Part shown: piece after piece, positions 14,193 to 25,411 of the stretch | How the letters are laid out: every line of letters begins with the position of its first letter | Position numbering within the stretch: position 1 is the first letter of the stretch | Position numbers and translations under genes: made by a program | The notes under the pieces: generated by a model | Told to the model about the DNA's origin: nothing | Database searches by the model: none | The model's input: only the letters and a program-made list of their open reading frames with translations | Source: Megamerina dolium | Taxonomy: Eukaryota > Arthropoda > Insecta > Diptera > Megamerinidae | DNA: 64,000 bases | Assembly (NCBI GenBank): GCA_963854835.1 | Contig: OY978526.1 | Span: 45,405,140-45,469,139, forward strand | Direction: 5' to 3'

Positions 14193-14440
14193 ATGGGTGC
14201 CGTAGCTGAGTTGGTTAGTTCGTTGCTATTCTGTGCATCAGTCGTAGGTTTAATCGCCAGAATTTGTGTTTTCTGCGGTATCGATTCACTATGAAAAAGT
14301 TTCACATAAGGCTGGGAAAAAAGCTTTTAGCGGTTCTGGTAAGTGGTTGTCCCAATTCCCGGCTAAGACACTAGCGTTAAAACGAAAAGCAGAATGGACA
14401 TATTTTTATAAGCCGCCTCTGAACCGCAGAGCCCTTGTGA
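14193..14440 (+). mobile_element. tRNA-like SINE of a second family
   Basis: The head GGTGCCGTAGCTGAGTTGG has a perfect A box (TAGCTGAGTTGG). A degenerate B box (GGTTTAATCGC) follows. The body differs from the main SINE. It runs directly into an inverted main-family copy. Confidence 0.6.
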
Positions 14441-14625
14441 TATTACTTTTTTTGAGTTTTGTGGCAGAGTTTTTTTAGAAGAGTTCTCCTGGCATATTCT
14501 TACTGTTCTAAGAATTGCTAATTGCTTGCCGATAGGTGGGTATCATTCGAAGAAAAAATCTTTTCGATATTAATGTTGTGCTTCAACCGGGGGTTGAACT
14601 CACGACTTACAGATTAAAGTTAGAG
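14441..14625 (-). mobile_element. Main-family SINE, copy 4 (head and body, tail lost)
   Basis: The complement carries TAATCTGTAAGTCGTGAGTTC, CCGATAGGTGGG-type body and TTTGTGGCAGAG. The 3' hairpin tail and 5' A box are missing. Confidence 0.7.
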
Positions 14626-15559
14626 CAACCAACGACTCTTAAAAGGGTAACATGAAACTACGACTCCCATACAAAATGAATGAAATATGCACGCAAATTC
14701 AATCCTCCGGAATCGCCTCGAGAAGAATGAAATGTAAATCCAACGCCCATTGGTTTCATCTCTATAATATTTCTCCTCAACATACTTACTTTCTATTTCA
14801 CCCACCTTTCGTGTGCTGACATACAAAATTAATATTTAAACACCTGAAAATCGACAAATAACCACATATCCCCCCAGGAATCGTCTCAAAGATATCAAGT
14901 GTAAGCTGGAGCAGTTAAATTTCTTGTTGTGAAGATTTTTCCGGATCATTTCCAACCTCTCCCTCAACTCTTATTAAATTTACGTAATGGGTTAATATAC
15001 ATGTCTGACGCGCAATCATTTTTCGATACCAAATATATATTCATCAGAACTGATCAGAAATGATAAAAAGTCGTCAGTTCTGAAATTAATTGGATCTTAG
15101 AAAGATGTAAATGCAATGTCGAGAGTAAAATTCGTCGTAAGAAATTGTAATATAAAAAGTGAATAAAGCAAATAAATTTGATTATGCACTAAATGATATA
15201 TACCTATACATACGCATGAATACTGCTACAATATATACATAGACTAGTGTGTGCTTTAGTAGTATTGCAAATAATGTTTTCGTAATATTTAGATAGCTTT
15301 AAAATAATATTTTTTGATAACATAAAAAAAGTTATTACAATTTGCGCATACTGGACATCAACGTACAAACAAACAAAAATTAAATTTAAAAAAAAGTAGA
15401 AGTAGAACTTCTTAGGCGGTGGTGTCGCAAATGGAGTGTGAAATTTTTAAAGCTATTTTCGTTACATGAGTAGGAAGGAATACTTAGCTTAGATAAAGGG
15501 AGAATGAGAAAGAAATCAACATATGCACAGCGATATAAAGCAATAGATCATGATTCGAT

Positions 15560-15561
<2 letters not shown>
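14626..15561. other. Intergenic DNA
   Basis: No gene or repeat was recognised. Confidence 0.5.

Positions 15562-15603
<42 letters not shown>
15562..15603. repeat. (TA)n microsatellite, left flank of TIR element
   Basis: A pure TA run is interrupted by the element at 15604-17357 and resumes at 17358-17437. The two runs were probably one tract before insertion. Confidence 0.95.
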
Positions 15604-15607
<4 letters not shown>

Positions 15608-16152
15608 GGTGGGTCAAATTTTTTCGACCCAAAGGCTCATCGTGATTCTTATTCTATGGGTCATTCTAAGCAAATTTGCCAAAGAAACCATAGCTCTAAA
15701 ATGAATTTCGAGCCCCCGGCTTTTTCAAAATAGGTATTTTTTCTAGAAATATTCGAGAATAGAGGCAAAAAAATGCTATTTCCTTTAGCCAAATGTGTAT
15801 GTGGGGGTTTTTTGGGTCGCGGAATCCATTTTTGACATTAATTTTTATTTTTGAGTGCCGCCAGAGGGCGCTTTCGTACATTTTTTTGGAAAAATATACG
15901 ATACTGTTGTGGAAATAGACGAATTTTTGACTTTGTATTGAATATATTCAAAATACATACTCGAATTATAAATTGTTAAATCATATTCCATACATTTTGT
16001 TCCTTTTTCCAGCTTTTCTAAAAATAAAATCGATAGATTTCAAGCTAAGACCTAAATCACATTTTTACCAGCTTTTGAAGGAAGAAAACCTCAAAATCTA
16101 GCTGGAAAATCTTAATATTTATAAATTAATTAATTAATATTTAATTTTAAAC

Positions 16153-16735
16153 ATGGATCTATTGCCGTCAACATCACAAGCCGCACCAACATCAATAAGT
16201 ACCGAAAGTAGTTTGAAACATATGCCTTCTCACGATGTTCCTGCTTTTGGTATGTCTTCTGATTTGACTGGTCTGAATCTGCCAGTATTATGCTCATTCA
16301 GAAAACATTTTATTGGCAATGTTGTTCGACGATGAAAAAAAAATACGCGACTTAGCTCTAAAAAAAATTTTACACTACCGTAACCATGTGGAAGATCCGA
16401 TGCTACTGAGAGTTTATAAAAAGCCTATCATAAACTTCAATTGCACAGATTTTACGAATATGATTGACATGAATGATAATTCAATCTTATTCGAACCACC
16501 ATTCACTCGAAATATTCCTTATGAATATCTACAACAATATTTAGAAGACATTGATCCACCGCTGCCTGATCCGAAAATTCCAGTACACATACAAGGAACG
16601 GAAAGACATGTTCAATTGCTGGCTAGTGTATCCAAAAGAGTTTTAGAATATAATCGAGAAGGAGTTATGGCGGTGACATTAGAAAGTCGTGAAAAATTCG
16701 CTAGACTTGACAGCAAGAAAGACTTTCAAAAATAA
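16153..16735 (+). pseudogene. Unassigned transposon protein, one frameshift
   Basis: ATG at 16153 (MDLLPSTSQAAPTS...) runs in one frame to 16335. From about 16301 the next frame continues NILLAMLFDDEKKIRDLALK through KPIINFNCTDFTNMID, LFEPPFTRNIPYEYL, IPVHIQGTERHVQLLASVSK and VTLESREKFARLDSKKDFQK, with a stop at 16735. The total is about 190 residues, with no zinc finger, DDE triad or membrane segment visible. The sequence has the feel of a protein family found in many copies in arthropod genomes, but I cannot name it. An unannotated splice could replace the frameshift near 16300. Confidence 0.6.
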
Positions 16736-17069
16736 CTCCTTCGCGTTTATTTCCTAAAACTCTTCGTTTTGTTTCTTAATTACTGAATTCAATTAATTTT
16801 TTTTATTAATTACATTTTATATGCTTTTATTATTTGTTATGTTGAATTTTAGAAGAAAAAAATAAAGTAAAATATGCTTTGTTTACTCTTTGTCTTAAAT
16901 TCGATATAGGTCGTGAATGAATAACCCCCCCCCCTTCCCCCATCATTTTTAACGTTAAACACTCTGGGCTATTTAAAGTTTTGGGTTGTCTTATGAGAAA
17001 GTCAAATATTCGTCAATTTACACGAAAAATTTCGTAAATTTACCCAAAAAAAAACGATAAAATTAAAAA
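16736..17069. other. Non-coding interior of the TIR element
   Basis: It contains an AATAAA-like signal (16860-16865), a C-rich run at 16924-16939 and no gene. Confidence 0.5.
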
Positions 17070-17353
17070 ATGAACGAAAGCGCCCTCTGGTGGTGCTCAA
17101 AAATAAAAATAGATCTCAAAAATGGATTCCTCGATCCAAAAACCCTCACATATACATTTGGCTAGAGAAAATAGCATTTTTTTTTACATCTATTCTTGAG
17201 TATTTGGGGAAAAAACCTATTTTGAAAAGCCGGGGGCTCGAAAATCATTTTAGAGCTATGGTTTCTTTGGAAAAGTCCCTTCAAATGACCCGTGGAACAA
17301 GAATCTCGATGAGCCCCTTAACATTTTTTCGGCCCCCTACAATTTGACCCACC

Positions 17354-17357
<4 letters not shown>

Positions 17358-17408
<51 letters not shown>

Positions 17409-17437
17409 ATATATATATATATATATGTATATGTATA
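17358..17437. repeat. (TA)n microsatellite, right flank of TIR element
   Basis: A TA run with GT and GTA interruptions; it continues the tract of 15562-15603. Confidence 0.9.
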
Positions 17438-17749
17438 CCATATATATACCATTGAAATATTAATATATATTATTACAAACATTAGATCAAGCGTTTTCGT
17501 TTTAACAACTAAATAACATGTGAATTTATGCCTCTATTGCCGTTCACCACTCAACCCAGTTTGGTCGTCTTAGAGTCGACCCGACTTCAACAAGACCAAA
17601 CTATTTTTTGGTATTGTGGTACACCACTGTTTTCGGTTGAAATTGTTATGGCGTTACCAGCTTAAAATATCACTTATGACAGAAAAGCGGTCGATTAAGT
17701 AAAAATTAAGGAAATATACAATTGTGTTTTGCTGTGAAAATTATTTAAA

Positions 17750-18332
17750 ATGGATATTAGTGTAGATTTGTTTTATGAAGATGAAAACGAAGACGCGAAA
17801 ATTGATTTGCTACGCTTACGGAGAAAAATTCGTGATGACTCTAACCCTCTTGAACTACCTAGCGAAAAGTATAAATATTGTTCAAAATAAATAAAAGCAA
17901 ATAATAAATTTTTTTTATAGATTTATTAGCTATTTTCGACTGAGCAAAGAGGCATTTTGCTTTTTGCTGGATGACGTAAAAGACCATTTCAAGAAATCTG
18001 TGCGTGTCGTATCTATACCACCAATATTGAAATTGTGTGCTGCTCTTAGATTTTTCGCTGATGGAAGCTACCAGAAGAGCAATGACTTCAATATAGGAGT
18101 GGCTCAATGTACAATGTCACTTGTTTTAAAAGAAGTATTAGATGTATTGGAGCAGCGCATTTGCGGCAAATGGATTAAAACGCAAATGAGTGAAGAAGAA
18201 AAAAATGCGTCAAAGATCTCATTTTTTGCAAAAAGTGGGTTTCCCGGCGTGCTGGGCTACAGTACAGTATTCCTTTTATTGTTAGCAAGTTTTTTTTTAT
18301 ATTGGCCTTGTAATGGATCCAAACCTGTATGA
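17750..18332 (+). pseudogene. Harbinger transposase (HARBI1-like), C-terminally deleted
   Basis: Exon 1 is 17750-17868 (MDISVDLFYEDENEDAKID...), with donor GTATAA. Exon 2 starts at 17921 after TTTTTTTATAG. The join reads EKFISYFRLSKEAFCFLLDD, then LKLCAALRFFADGSYQ, VLDVLEQRICGKWI and FFAKSGFPGVLGY. This is the helix-rich N-terminal half of Harbinger transposases. It stops exactly where the first catalytic Asp (IDGTH motif) is expected. The remaining codons to 18332 are junction sequence, so it cannot be catalytic. Confidence 0.88.
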
Positions 18333-18374
18333 AGTAAATTATTAAAAAAATATGTATACCCTTTCACAGTTTAT

Positions 18375-18640
18375 TCATACATGTTGCCATTCGTTAAACG
18401 TTCTACTTGGTGGTCCCAAACTATTTAATTCCAGAGCAAATACTTCCCATAATTGTTTTATTTCATTCTTCGTCACACCGAATTGTGGTTTTCCCCGTGA
18501 AATGCTTGGATTCTGGTCCATTAGTTGAACAAGCCTCTCAAATTGAGATTTGGTTGTAATTTTTAAACTTCTGAAAATGTATAAAATGTTGAGAAATTAC
18601 AATATGAAGCCAAGCTAATTATTACTTACGATCTCTCCAT
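18375..18640 (-). pseudogene. Harbinger Myb/SANT-like accessory protein, truncated
   Basis: Exon 1 (18640-18630) reads MERS across a 59 bp intron (GTAAGT...TTTTCAG) into exon 2 (18570-18375): SLKITTKSQFERLVQLMDQN, GVTKNEIKQLWEVFALELNS, LGPPSRTFNEWQHV. This is the Myb/SANT-like DNA-binding domain carried as the second gene of animal Harbinger elements, where it helps the transposase bind DNA and enter the nucleus. At ...QHV a GTATGA could be a second donor whose downstream exon was lost in the deletion. Confidence 0.8.
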
Positions 18641-19094
18641 TATTTTTGGCTTTATTAGTTTAAAGTAAACTGCAACTGATGCAAACACAACTGCTTATGA
18701 GCAGTCGTGTATATTTAACGTGCTTGTCGACCAAACTGAAACAGAGTTGCAAACGGTAATACCACAAAAATAATGAACACAATCAAAAAAATCAGCCGCC
18801 AGTCGAGTTGAGAACGGCAATATGAATTTCTCGACGGCGACCAAACTGTTACAAAAGTTGTGAACCGCAATAGGGGCATTAGAAGAGGACAGCGGCAAAC
18901 TATTTCAACATTCTACAAAAACAGCCTAATGCCGAAAAATTCAAAATTATATTATTCCATAGTGGATTATATCTAACATGTAACTATTTCCTCTTCATCA
19001 AATGAATTGGATGAACTACTATTTAAATATATATCCTTATGAGCTGGGCTGCATTCCAGTATTAAAAGGTACTGTAGCCGTGTCGAATGCGCAA

Positions 19095-22000
19095 TAAGGT
19101 CAAAGTTTTGGTTGAGTCAGTTGGGTGAGTCAGTTTAGTATGTCCTAGTCGAAGTCGTTCAAACTTAATTATGTCTAATCTATTAATTTCGTAAAGGTTT
19201 TCTGTCCAAAACTGTGTAATGTTAATTTTCTCTGTGTTTAACTGTTTGTACCAGTCACTGGTTTGATTCCAGGTTAGGACTTGTTTTTGATATGATCTGC
19301 TTTTAATATATTTTTTAATGTCATGATAACTACGATTTTCTGTGGTTTGGAGGGGTGCATTATGAGCGCCTTTAGCGGCGCTGTCAGCAAATTCGCTTCC
19401 TTCTATTTGGACATGGCCAGGGACCCAAAGTAAGATATTTTTCTGATTTGTTCTTATTAGAATATCTCTTATTGAAGTTACGTAGTGTGCTTTATTGTTG
19501 GGGTTTGCAACGGCATGATAGCTGATAAGGAATCTGAACAGATTACGTATTTTCCTTTACTGTTCTTAATGTTCTCTATGGCCTCAGTGATAGCAATCAA
19601 TTCAGCCGTGTATATCGTTGAATAACATGGAAGGTTACAAATTTTAATTACACGATTTGAATGCGTTACACTGTACGTGGTATTACCGTTCATTAGTGAA
19701 CCGTCCGTATATAGGAAGGTGTAGCCCTTGTATCTATCTTTTAATTCTCGAAACTTTTGTTGAAACTGTAAGGGGCTGGTGTTATTTTTACTGTAAGATC
19801 TTAGTGAAGTGTTTATGCTCTCCGGCTTAAGGGCCCAAGGGGGATAGCAACATTTAGTTTTTTTATACGGTTTGGTCTGTAAATTCCGTGCATAAGGTAA
19901 TTATTCTTTCTACTGTGGAGGAATTTTTTGACTTTTGGCTCTTTTGGAAATATTTTTAACTATGTTATTTAAAGGATTGTCGTTAGAGTTAGTAATACAC
20001 TTTATGAGCGTCGCTCTTATATAATCTCTTTGGTTTTCTATGGTTAATGTATTTGCTACAAAAAAGGACGTTTGGAATAGGTGTTGATCGCAAAGCACCA
20101 AGTGCAGTCCTCAAAGCAGTATTCAAAGTGGTTTTTAGCTTGTTTACAATTGTTTTCGGGGCATATCCAAAAATATATATCCCATAATTTATTTTAGAGA
20201 TGATTAAGATCTTTACAAGTTTTACAAGAGACAAGGTACTGCTGTTGAATTTCGGACTGGATAGGCACTTGATAATGTTTAATTGTTGGTTTACTGCTAT
20301 GCATAATTGATCAATGTGGGCCTTCCATCTGTACCTACTATCGATGATAATTCCTAAGATTCGTAATTTGTTCGTCTTTGTAAGCTGTGTATTGTTTGAG
20401 GAGATTCTACACTGACATTCCCACTTACGACATATGTGAATGTTCTGGCATTTTGTTTGGGATAGTCTTGCACCTGAATAATTACACCAATTTGAGATGT
20501 CCTCAAAAACTGCATTCAAATCTATGTTTGGGTTTTTCCTTTTGTTTGACCTTACCATTAGATGAAAGTCATCTGCATAGGCACAAAATTGTACACATCT
20601 ATGGGTTGCTATTGTAGTAGAAAGCTTGTTATATGCAATCAAGAATATTATGACAGAGAGTGGTGAACCTTGTGTTATACCGTTTTGGACGCTATGTGTA
20701 TCTGAATGCTGATTTCCTACCCTTTCCAAGAGGTTAGCTGGTCGATTATTGTATGTGCGATAATTGTTAAGTGACTTTTTGAGGAAAGGCTGTTCGCAGC
20801 TAGATAGTCTAAATAAATTAGAGTGTCCGCTGTAGACCTTCCTTTTATAAAGCCCATTTGCTGGCTGTTGAGCAGCTTGTTTACCGAAACAAACCACCAC
20901 AACCTGTTGGCTATTATTTTATCGAGAACTTTTGCGAAGCATGGGTTAAGGGATATTGGTCTATATGAATTAGCCAGGTATTTATCTGCTTTCGTTTTTA
21001 TAATTGGTATTACCAGCTTATATTTAAAGTTTTGGGGGATTTGGTTTTGTAATATATTGTTATATAAACCAAATAGGCGTTTTTTAAGTGTTAGTGAGGA
21101 GTATTTGATCATCGGATAGGAGATCCTATCTATCCCTGGTGTTTTTCCTTTTAAGCTTAACAGAGCAGAGTCTAGTTTCATATGATTAATATCCGTTTCA
21201 ATAACTTTTGCTTTTGAGCATGCGGTAACAGTCCTTAAATTTTGTAAAACTTCTATCTTTCTATCTTGAAAGTTTTGTGGGAAATTGGAATCTGCTGCCT
21301 GAGTTGACCAATATATGCTAAACTCGTTAGCCATACTTTTTTTTTGCATAAAATTTGTTGAGAAGTGTCTGGGCTTTGAAAGCAATGAATCCAGTGTGAG
21401 ATTTTGTATCCGCAAAATCTGCGAATATTTTCCCACACCTTTGAAGTTGGGGTAGATGGGTAGATTTCTGCGGTAAAGTCACTCATAGATTGTCTTTTAC
21501 TACTTTTAATTTCACGTTTTAATAGCGCATTTGCTCTCTTATAATTCATCAGATGTTCGTGTATCATATTATTTCGGAATAGATACCATTGCCGGGATTT
21601 ATCTTTTTTGAGCTCTTCTAGCCTATGATTCCACCAGGGAACAGTTTTTCTATTTCGTGTTTGCGTTTGGGGAATAGATTCATTTGCTGCTTGTGATATT
21701 ATTTTTTTAAGGTTAGAGGCCTCTACATTTACATTAGGGTTTATAGGTCTGAGCGATTCGAATACTTTCTATTTATCTTGGAAGAGTGGCCAATCTGCTC
21801 GCTCTATTTTAAATTTCGGTATGAAATGTTGTCTCTCCTGGCCTTGGTCCTGATATATACTGATAACTATTGGAAAATGATCGCTTCCCCACAAATCGTT
21901 TTCGATTTGCCATTCAGTGTAGATACTTAAATTGGCAGAGCAGAAAGACAAGTCAAGATGTGTAAATGTGTGATGGGTTGAGAAATGCGTAGGAGAATTG

Positions 22001-22116
22001 TGATTGAGAAGTACATAGGATGACTGATTTATGTAGTTAGCTAAAATATTCCCTCTTTTGATATTTTTTACAGACCCCCAATCTTGGTGCCAGCTGTTAA
22101 AGTCCCCGGTGATTAA
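19095..22116 (-). pseudogene. I-clade ORF2, 3' two-thirds (EN end, RT, RNase H)
   Basis: The order is: endonuclease LITGDFNSWHQDWG from 22116 and NDLWGSDHFPI; linker (21567-21253); reverse transcriptase with KTPGIDRISYPMIK, NSYRPISLNPCFAKVLDKII, GITQGSPLSVIIF and AYADDFHLM (21436-19989); RNase H with YTDGSLMNG, TAELIAI, CSDSLSA and WVPGHVQIEGSEFAD (about 19710-19370). The four RNase H acidic residues are all present. Frameshifts occur near 21430, 20900-20717, 20100 and 19478. Confidence 0.85.
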
Positions 22117-22198
22117 TACTTTTTTTTTTTTTTTTTAACAAGCTTTTTTATTGGATCTTTCTAAAATTACTTAGAAACTAACAATATGTAATCAAATC

Positions 22199-23485
22199 TT
22201 ACAAACTAAATAAAATTATGTGATATTCCCAACGTTCCATCACAATTTGTTGAGTCACGAGGTATAGCAATTTCACAGCATATTCAGTGTGTCTTTTCTG
22301 TTTAATCGAGGATTCGGATGACTGTGTAATTTTTGAATGTAGCTTCTGCAAGACATTGCAACTTCGTTCCTCATATACCAAGACAATAATTCGCAGACAC
22401 TTGGATTGTATTCGCTGCAATTTTTCGATATTTGAGGGAGATGCGGTGCCCCAAAACTGAATACCATAAGTCCAGATTGGCTTCAGGATGGCTTTATATA
22501 ATAGCACTTTGTATTCGAGATTCAACTTTGATCTTTTGTGTATCAGCCACCATAACTGATTAATTTTAAGCTTGATCTGAGTTTTCTTTGCATCTATGTG
22601 ATTTTTTCAGGTCAGCCTTCTGTCGAGGTGAATACCCAAGTACTTTGTTGAGGAACATTGTGGAATTGATTAGCCATTAATTTTAAGTGGGGGACATGTA
22701 TCTGGCCTTAGCGTGAAGGTTACATGACTTTTATACGCCATTTTGCTAGCCAGATTTCGAGAGAATCGATATGAGTCTGCAGGAGTTTAGTAGCTTCTAT
22801 GGGGTTAGAGCGAGAGCACAATATTGCCGTATCATCTGCAAAGGTCGATATAAATGTATAGTTATTGCTGGGCATATCTGTAGTGTATAAGAGATACAGT
22901 AAGGGGCCCAAAACGCTTCCCTGAGGAACGCCAGCGTGAATATCCAATGGATTTGTTGTGTAATCCTTGTGATGTAAGAGAAATTGTCTTTTCGTGAGGT
23001 AGCTACTAAGCAATGAGGAGACATTTGCAGGCAGTAATAGTTTGAGTTTGTAAATAAGGCCATCGTGCCATACTTTATCGAAAGCTTGAGTGATATCAAG
23101 AAAGACAGCTGAGCAATACTTTTTTTCTTCAAAAGTGTTCCTTATCAGACTTGTTCTATTGTGCCGTGCTGTTTTCTAAATCCAAACTGATGTTGAGGAA
23201 TCAGTTGGTTGAGATTAATAAAAGGAGTTATATTCATGACAAGTAGTTTTTCGAATACTTTAGAAAGTAGAGGCAGGAGGCTGATAGGTCTGTACGATGC
23301 AACTTTTGTAGGGTCTTTTCCTGGTTTTGCTATCATAATAATTTTTGTAGTTTTCCAGCATTTGGGATAGTGTTTAATACGAAGGATAGCATTGAAAATG
23401 TGCATCAGATGAATTACTGAAGCCGGAGGTAGCTCTTTTATCATTTTACTGGTAATTTTATCTGGACCAGGTGATTTTTTTGGGT
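22199..23485 (-). pseudogene. Jockey ORF2, reverse transcriptase and C-terminus
   Basis: It reads IIMIAKPGKDPTKVASYRPI, SLLPLLSKVFEKLL and HQFGFRKQHGTIEQV (23444-23145). Next come motif A VFLDITQAFDKVWH, HAGVPQGSVLGPLLY and STFADDTAIL (22720-23100), then YKAILKPIWTYGIQFWGTAS (22525-22400). The catalytic Asp residues are intact. Frameshifts near 23140 and several short deletions after 22730 break it. Confidence 0.85.
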
Positions 23486-24799
23486 TTAAATCTTTATAAA
23501 TTGCTTTGAATATGTCCTTTTTTTAATTTTGAGCGTTATTGAGTAAGGTTGAGAAGTTAATTTTGGTAGTGAGGACGGTGAAGAGGGTGAATTGGGTGTA
23601 AACACACTTCTTAAGTGGTTTGCAAAAGCCAAAACCTTCTCACAGTTGCTTCTAGCCCAATTACCGTCACTCAAACGGATGGGGGAATCAGTGAGAATTG
23701 GCCGATTTGAGTTTTTTGCTGATTTCCACAAAGAGTAGTCTGACGCTTCACCAGGTGTTAATTTCGCTATGTGCTCTTCTAACTCTTTGTTGTTTTTATT
23801 TTTTAAGGCTTGCTTTAACTTTCGAGTGCAGTGCTGTAGCTGTGTTTTCAGATTCGGTGATCTGAATTCTTGCCATTGTCTTCGGAGTCTTCTTTTCTGT
23901 CTTACTAGAAATTCAATATCGGCTGGTGTGTATGGGCTATAGTTTGATTGCTTGCATACCTTTGTGCAGGTGGCTGAGCTGAGAGCTAATGAGAGCAGCT
24001 GGTTGAATTTTTCGAGTGCTGAGTCTACATCGTGTCCATTTCTTAATACAGTAATCAGAGAAAGATGGGAATTTATATATTTCTTGAATTTTAACCAGTC
24101 TATTTTCTTTCTAACGCTATTGCCTTGGGGGCTTGGTGATTTTATAAATATTACCGTGGGTGAGTGGTCAGATGATAGATCATAATTACACACAGTGGAG
24201 ATATTTTCCATCTGCAAACCATTGGCGACTCCAAAGTCTATGAGATCGGGTATTTTCCTCTTGTCCGTCGGCCAATATGTCGGTTGACCATTTGAAATAA
24301 CATCGTAGCCGTGGTTAGTGATGATTGAACATAGTCTTCTGCCTTTTGGAGTTATTAAGCTGGAGCCCCAGTGAGTGTGTTTGGCGTTGAAATCGCCAGC
24401 AACCAAGAATTTGCTACCAAGAGTTGAGAAAAATTCTTTATATTGCTGTTCGGTAATACTGTATCTTGGGGGACAGTATATCGCAGATATTACTAGCTTA
24501 GAGATGTATTCTTCCAGACATATAGATGTTGCTTGCAAGTAGACGCTACTAAAATCTTCGAGAACATGATGTTTTATTCTGCTTTTTATCAATATGGCAG
24601 TTCCTCCGCGTGCCTTACCATGCGGATGATTTGTGGTGTACAGTTTGTAATATGATATTTGGTAGCAATTTTTGTCAGTGAAATGGGTCTCAGAAATCAT
24701 TATTATGTCGATTTGGCTGGATTCAAGGAATTGAATTAGCACCAAACGGTGCTGGCTTAAGCCGTTGGCGTTCCAGTGGCATATCTTGAGACAACTCAT
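23486..24799 (-). pseudogene. Jockey ORF2, endonuclease and linker
   Basis: A 437-codon open frame starts at the ATG of MSCLKICHWNANGLSQHR. Endonuclease motifs in order are IDIIMISETHF, GGTAIL, ISAIYCPPR, LVAGDFNAKHTHWGS, IPDLIDF and YDLSSDHSPTV, all expected residues present. A charged linker (RRLRRQWQEF) follows. The frame is lost in the T8 run near 23514-23521, after which reverse transcriptase continues in another frame. Upstream, ORF1's last codons end in a TGA that overlaps this ATG (ATGA). Confidence 0.88.
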
Positions 24800-24923
24800 G
24801 GTCTGGATAGCAATGTTTGGAGTAACATCGATTGATTTTTCATCATTTCTTGCATCATTGTTTGTATTGAGTTCATGAATTGGTTCATATTCTGAATTAA
24901 TGTTTGAAGCAAATGTTCAAGGG

Positions 24924-25317
24924 TACTTGGCTGTTGTTACTGAACTGTTTGTTATATTGAAGACATTTGCGAGATTATGGTTTAGAAAGTTAAGTGATGG
25001 TGGGATGTACGCCGAGATTATAGTGAAATTGATTTTGGAATGAATGTCTACAGCTATTGCTTCGAAATCGTGATTAAGTGTTTTCAGTTTGTGTTGTATG
25101 GATTTATGTATTAGAAGGGCCACACCCCATACGAATTCGAGGAGTTATAGTTGTATAGATAGAAATTGTTTGGTATTGCAATATTGGTTGTTAGTTTGTG
25201 AATATGAGATTCCTGTAGTGATATAATCTTAATGCTATGTTTCCTTATTAGAATTAAAAGTTCGTTATAGTTATTGACATAACCTTTGATATTCCATTGT
25301 AGAATTTTTAACGACAT
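24924..25317 (-). pseudogene. I-clade ORF2, endonuclease N-terminus
   Basis: It opens MSLKILQWNIKGYVNNYNEL and continues IISLQESHI, FYLYNYNSSN, MALLIHKSI and TIISAYIPP, up to SSVTTAKY where the Jockey insertion begins. One frameshift lies near 25115. The matching continuation is at 22116. Confidence 0.85.
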
Positions 25318-25411
25318 AGTATTGTTAATTTGGGCTTCTTAATTTCGGTTAATATACAGGGTTTTGCTTAGATCTATTTAAACTTTTAAGACTACGTTAT
25401 TTCTATAGTGC

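Larger units (their letters stand above)
15604..17357 (+). mobile_element. DNA transposon with ~285 bp inverted repeats inside (TA)n
   Basis: The ends TTAGGGTGGGTCAAATT and AATTTGACCCACCCTAA are exact complements, and inverted similarity continues for about 285 bp (15604-15890 and 17070-17357). Shared blocks include CCAAAGAAACCATAGCTCT, GAGCCCCCGGCTTTT and CCAGAGGGCGCTTTCG. Both ends meet TA dinucleotides, consistent with a TA target duplication, though the TA tract makes this ambiguous. The interior carries a protein in two frames. I do not recognise the superfamily. The two arms have diverged, so the element is not recent. Confidence 0.85.
17529..18878 (+). mobile_element. PIF/Harbinger transposon, internally deleted
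   Basis: The termini TGCCTCTATTGCCGTTCA and its near complement (TGAACCGCAATAGGGGCA) are flanked on both sides by TTA (17526-17528 and 18879-18881), the 3 bp TWA duplication typical of this superfamily. The element is 1,350 bp with two convergent spliced genes: transposase (+) and a Myb/SANT-like partner (-). Material between them, including the transposase catalytic region, is deleted. Confidence 0.92.
22122..24923 (-). mobile_element. Jockey-clade LINE inserted in the I element
   Basis: The 2.8 kb insert has a 15 nt A tail (T run at 22122-22136 on the plus strand) and a 5 bp target duplication tactt (22117-22121 and 24924-24928). It is 5' truncated within ORF1. Removing it rejoins the I-clade endonuclease across its GDFN motif. 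The 3' part is nearly identical to the copy at 36173-36974. Confidence 0.92.
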
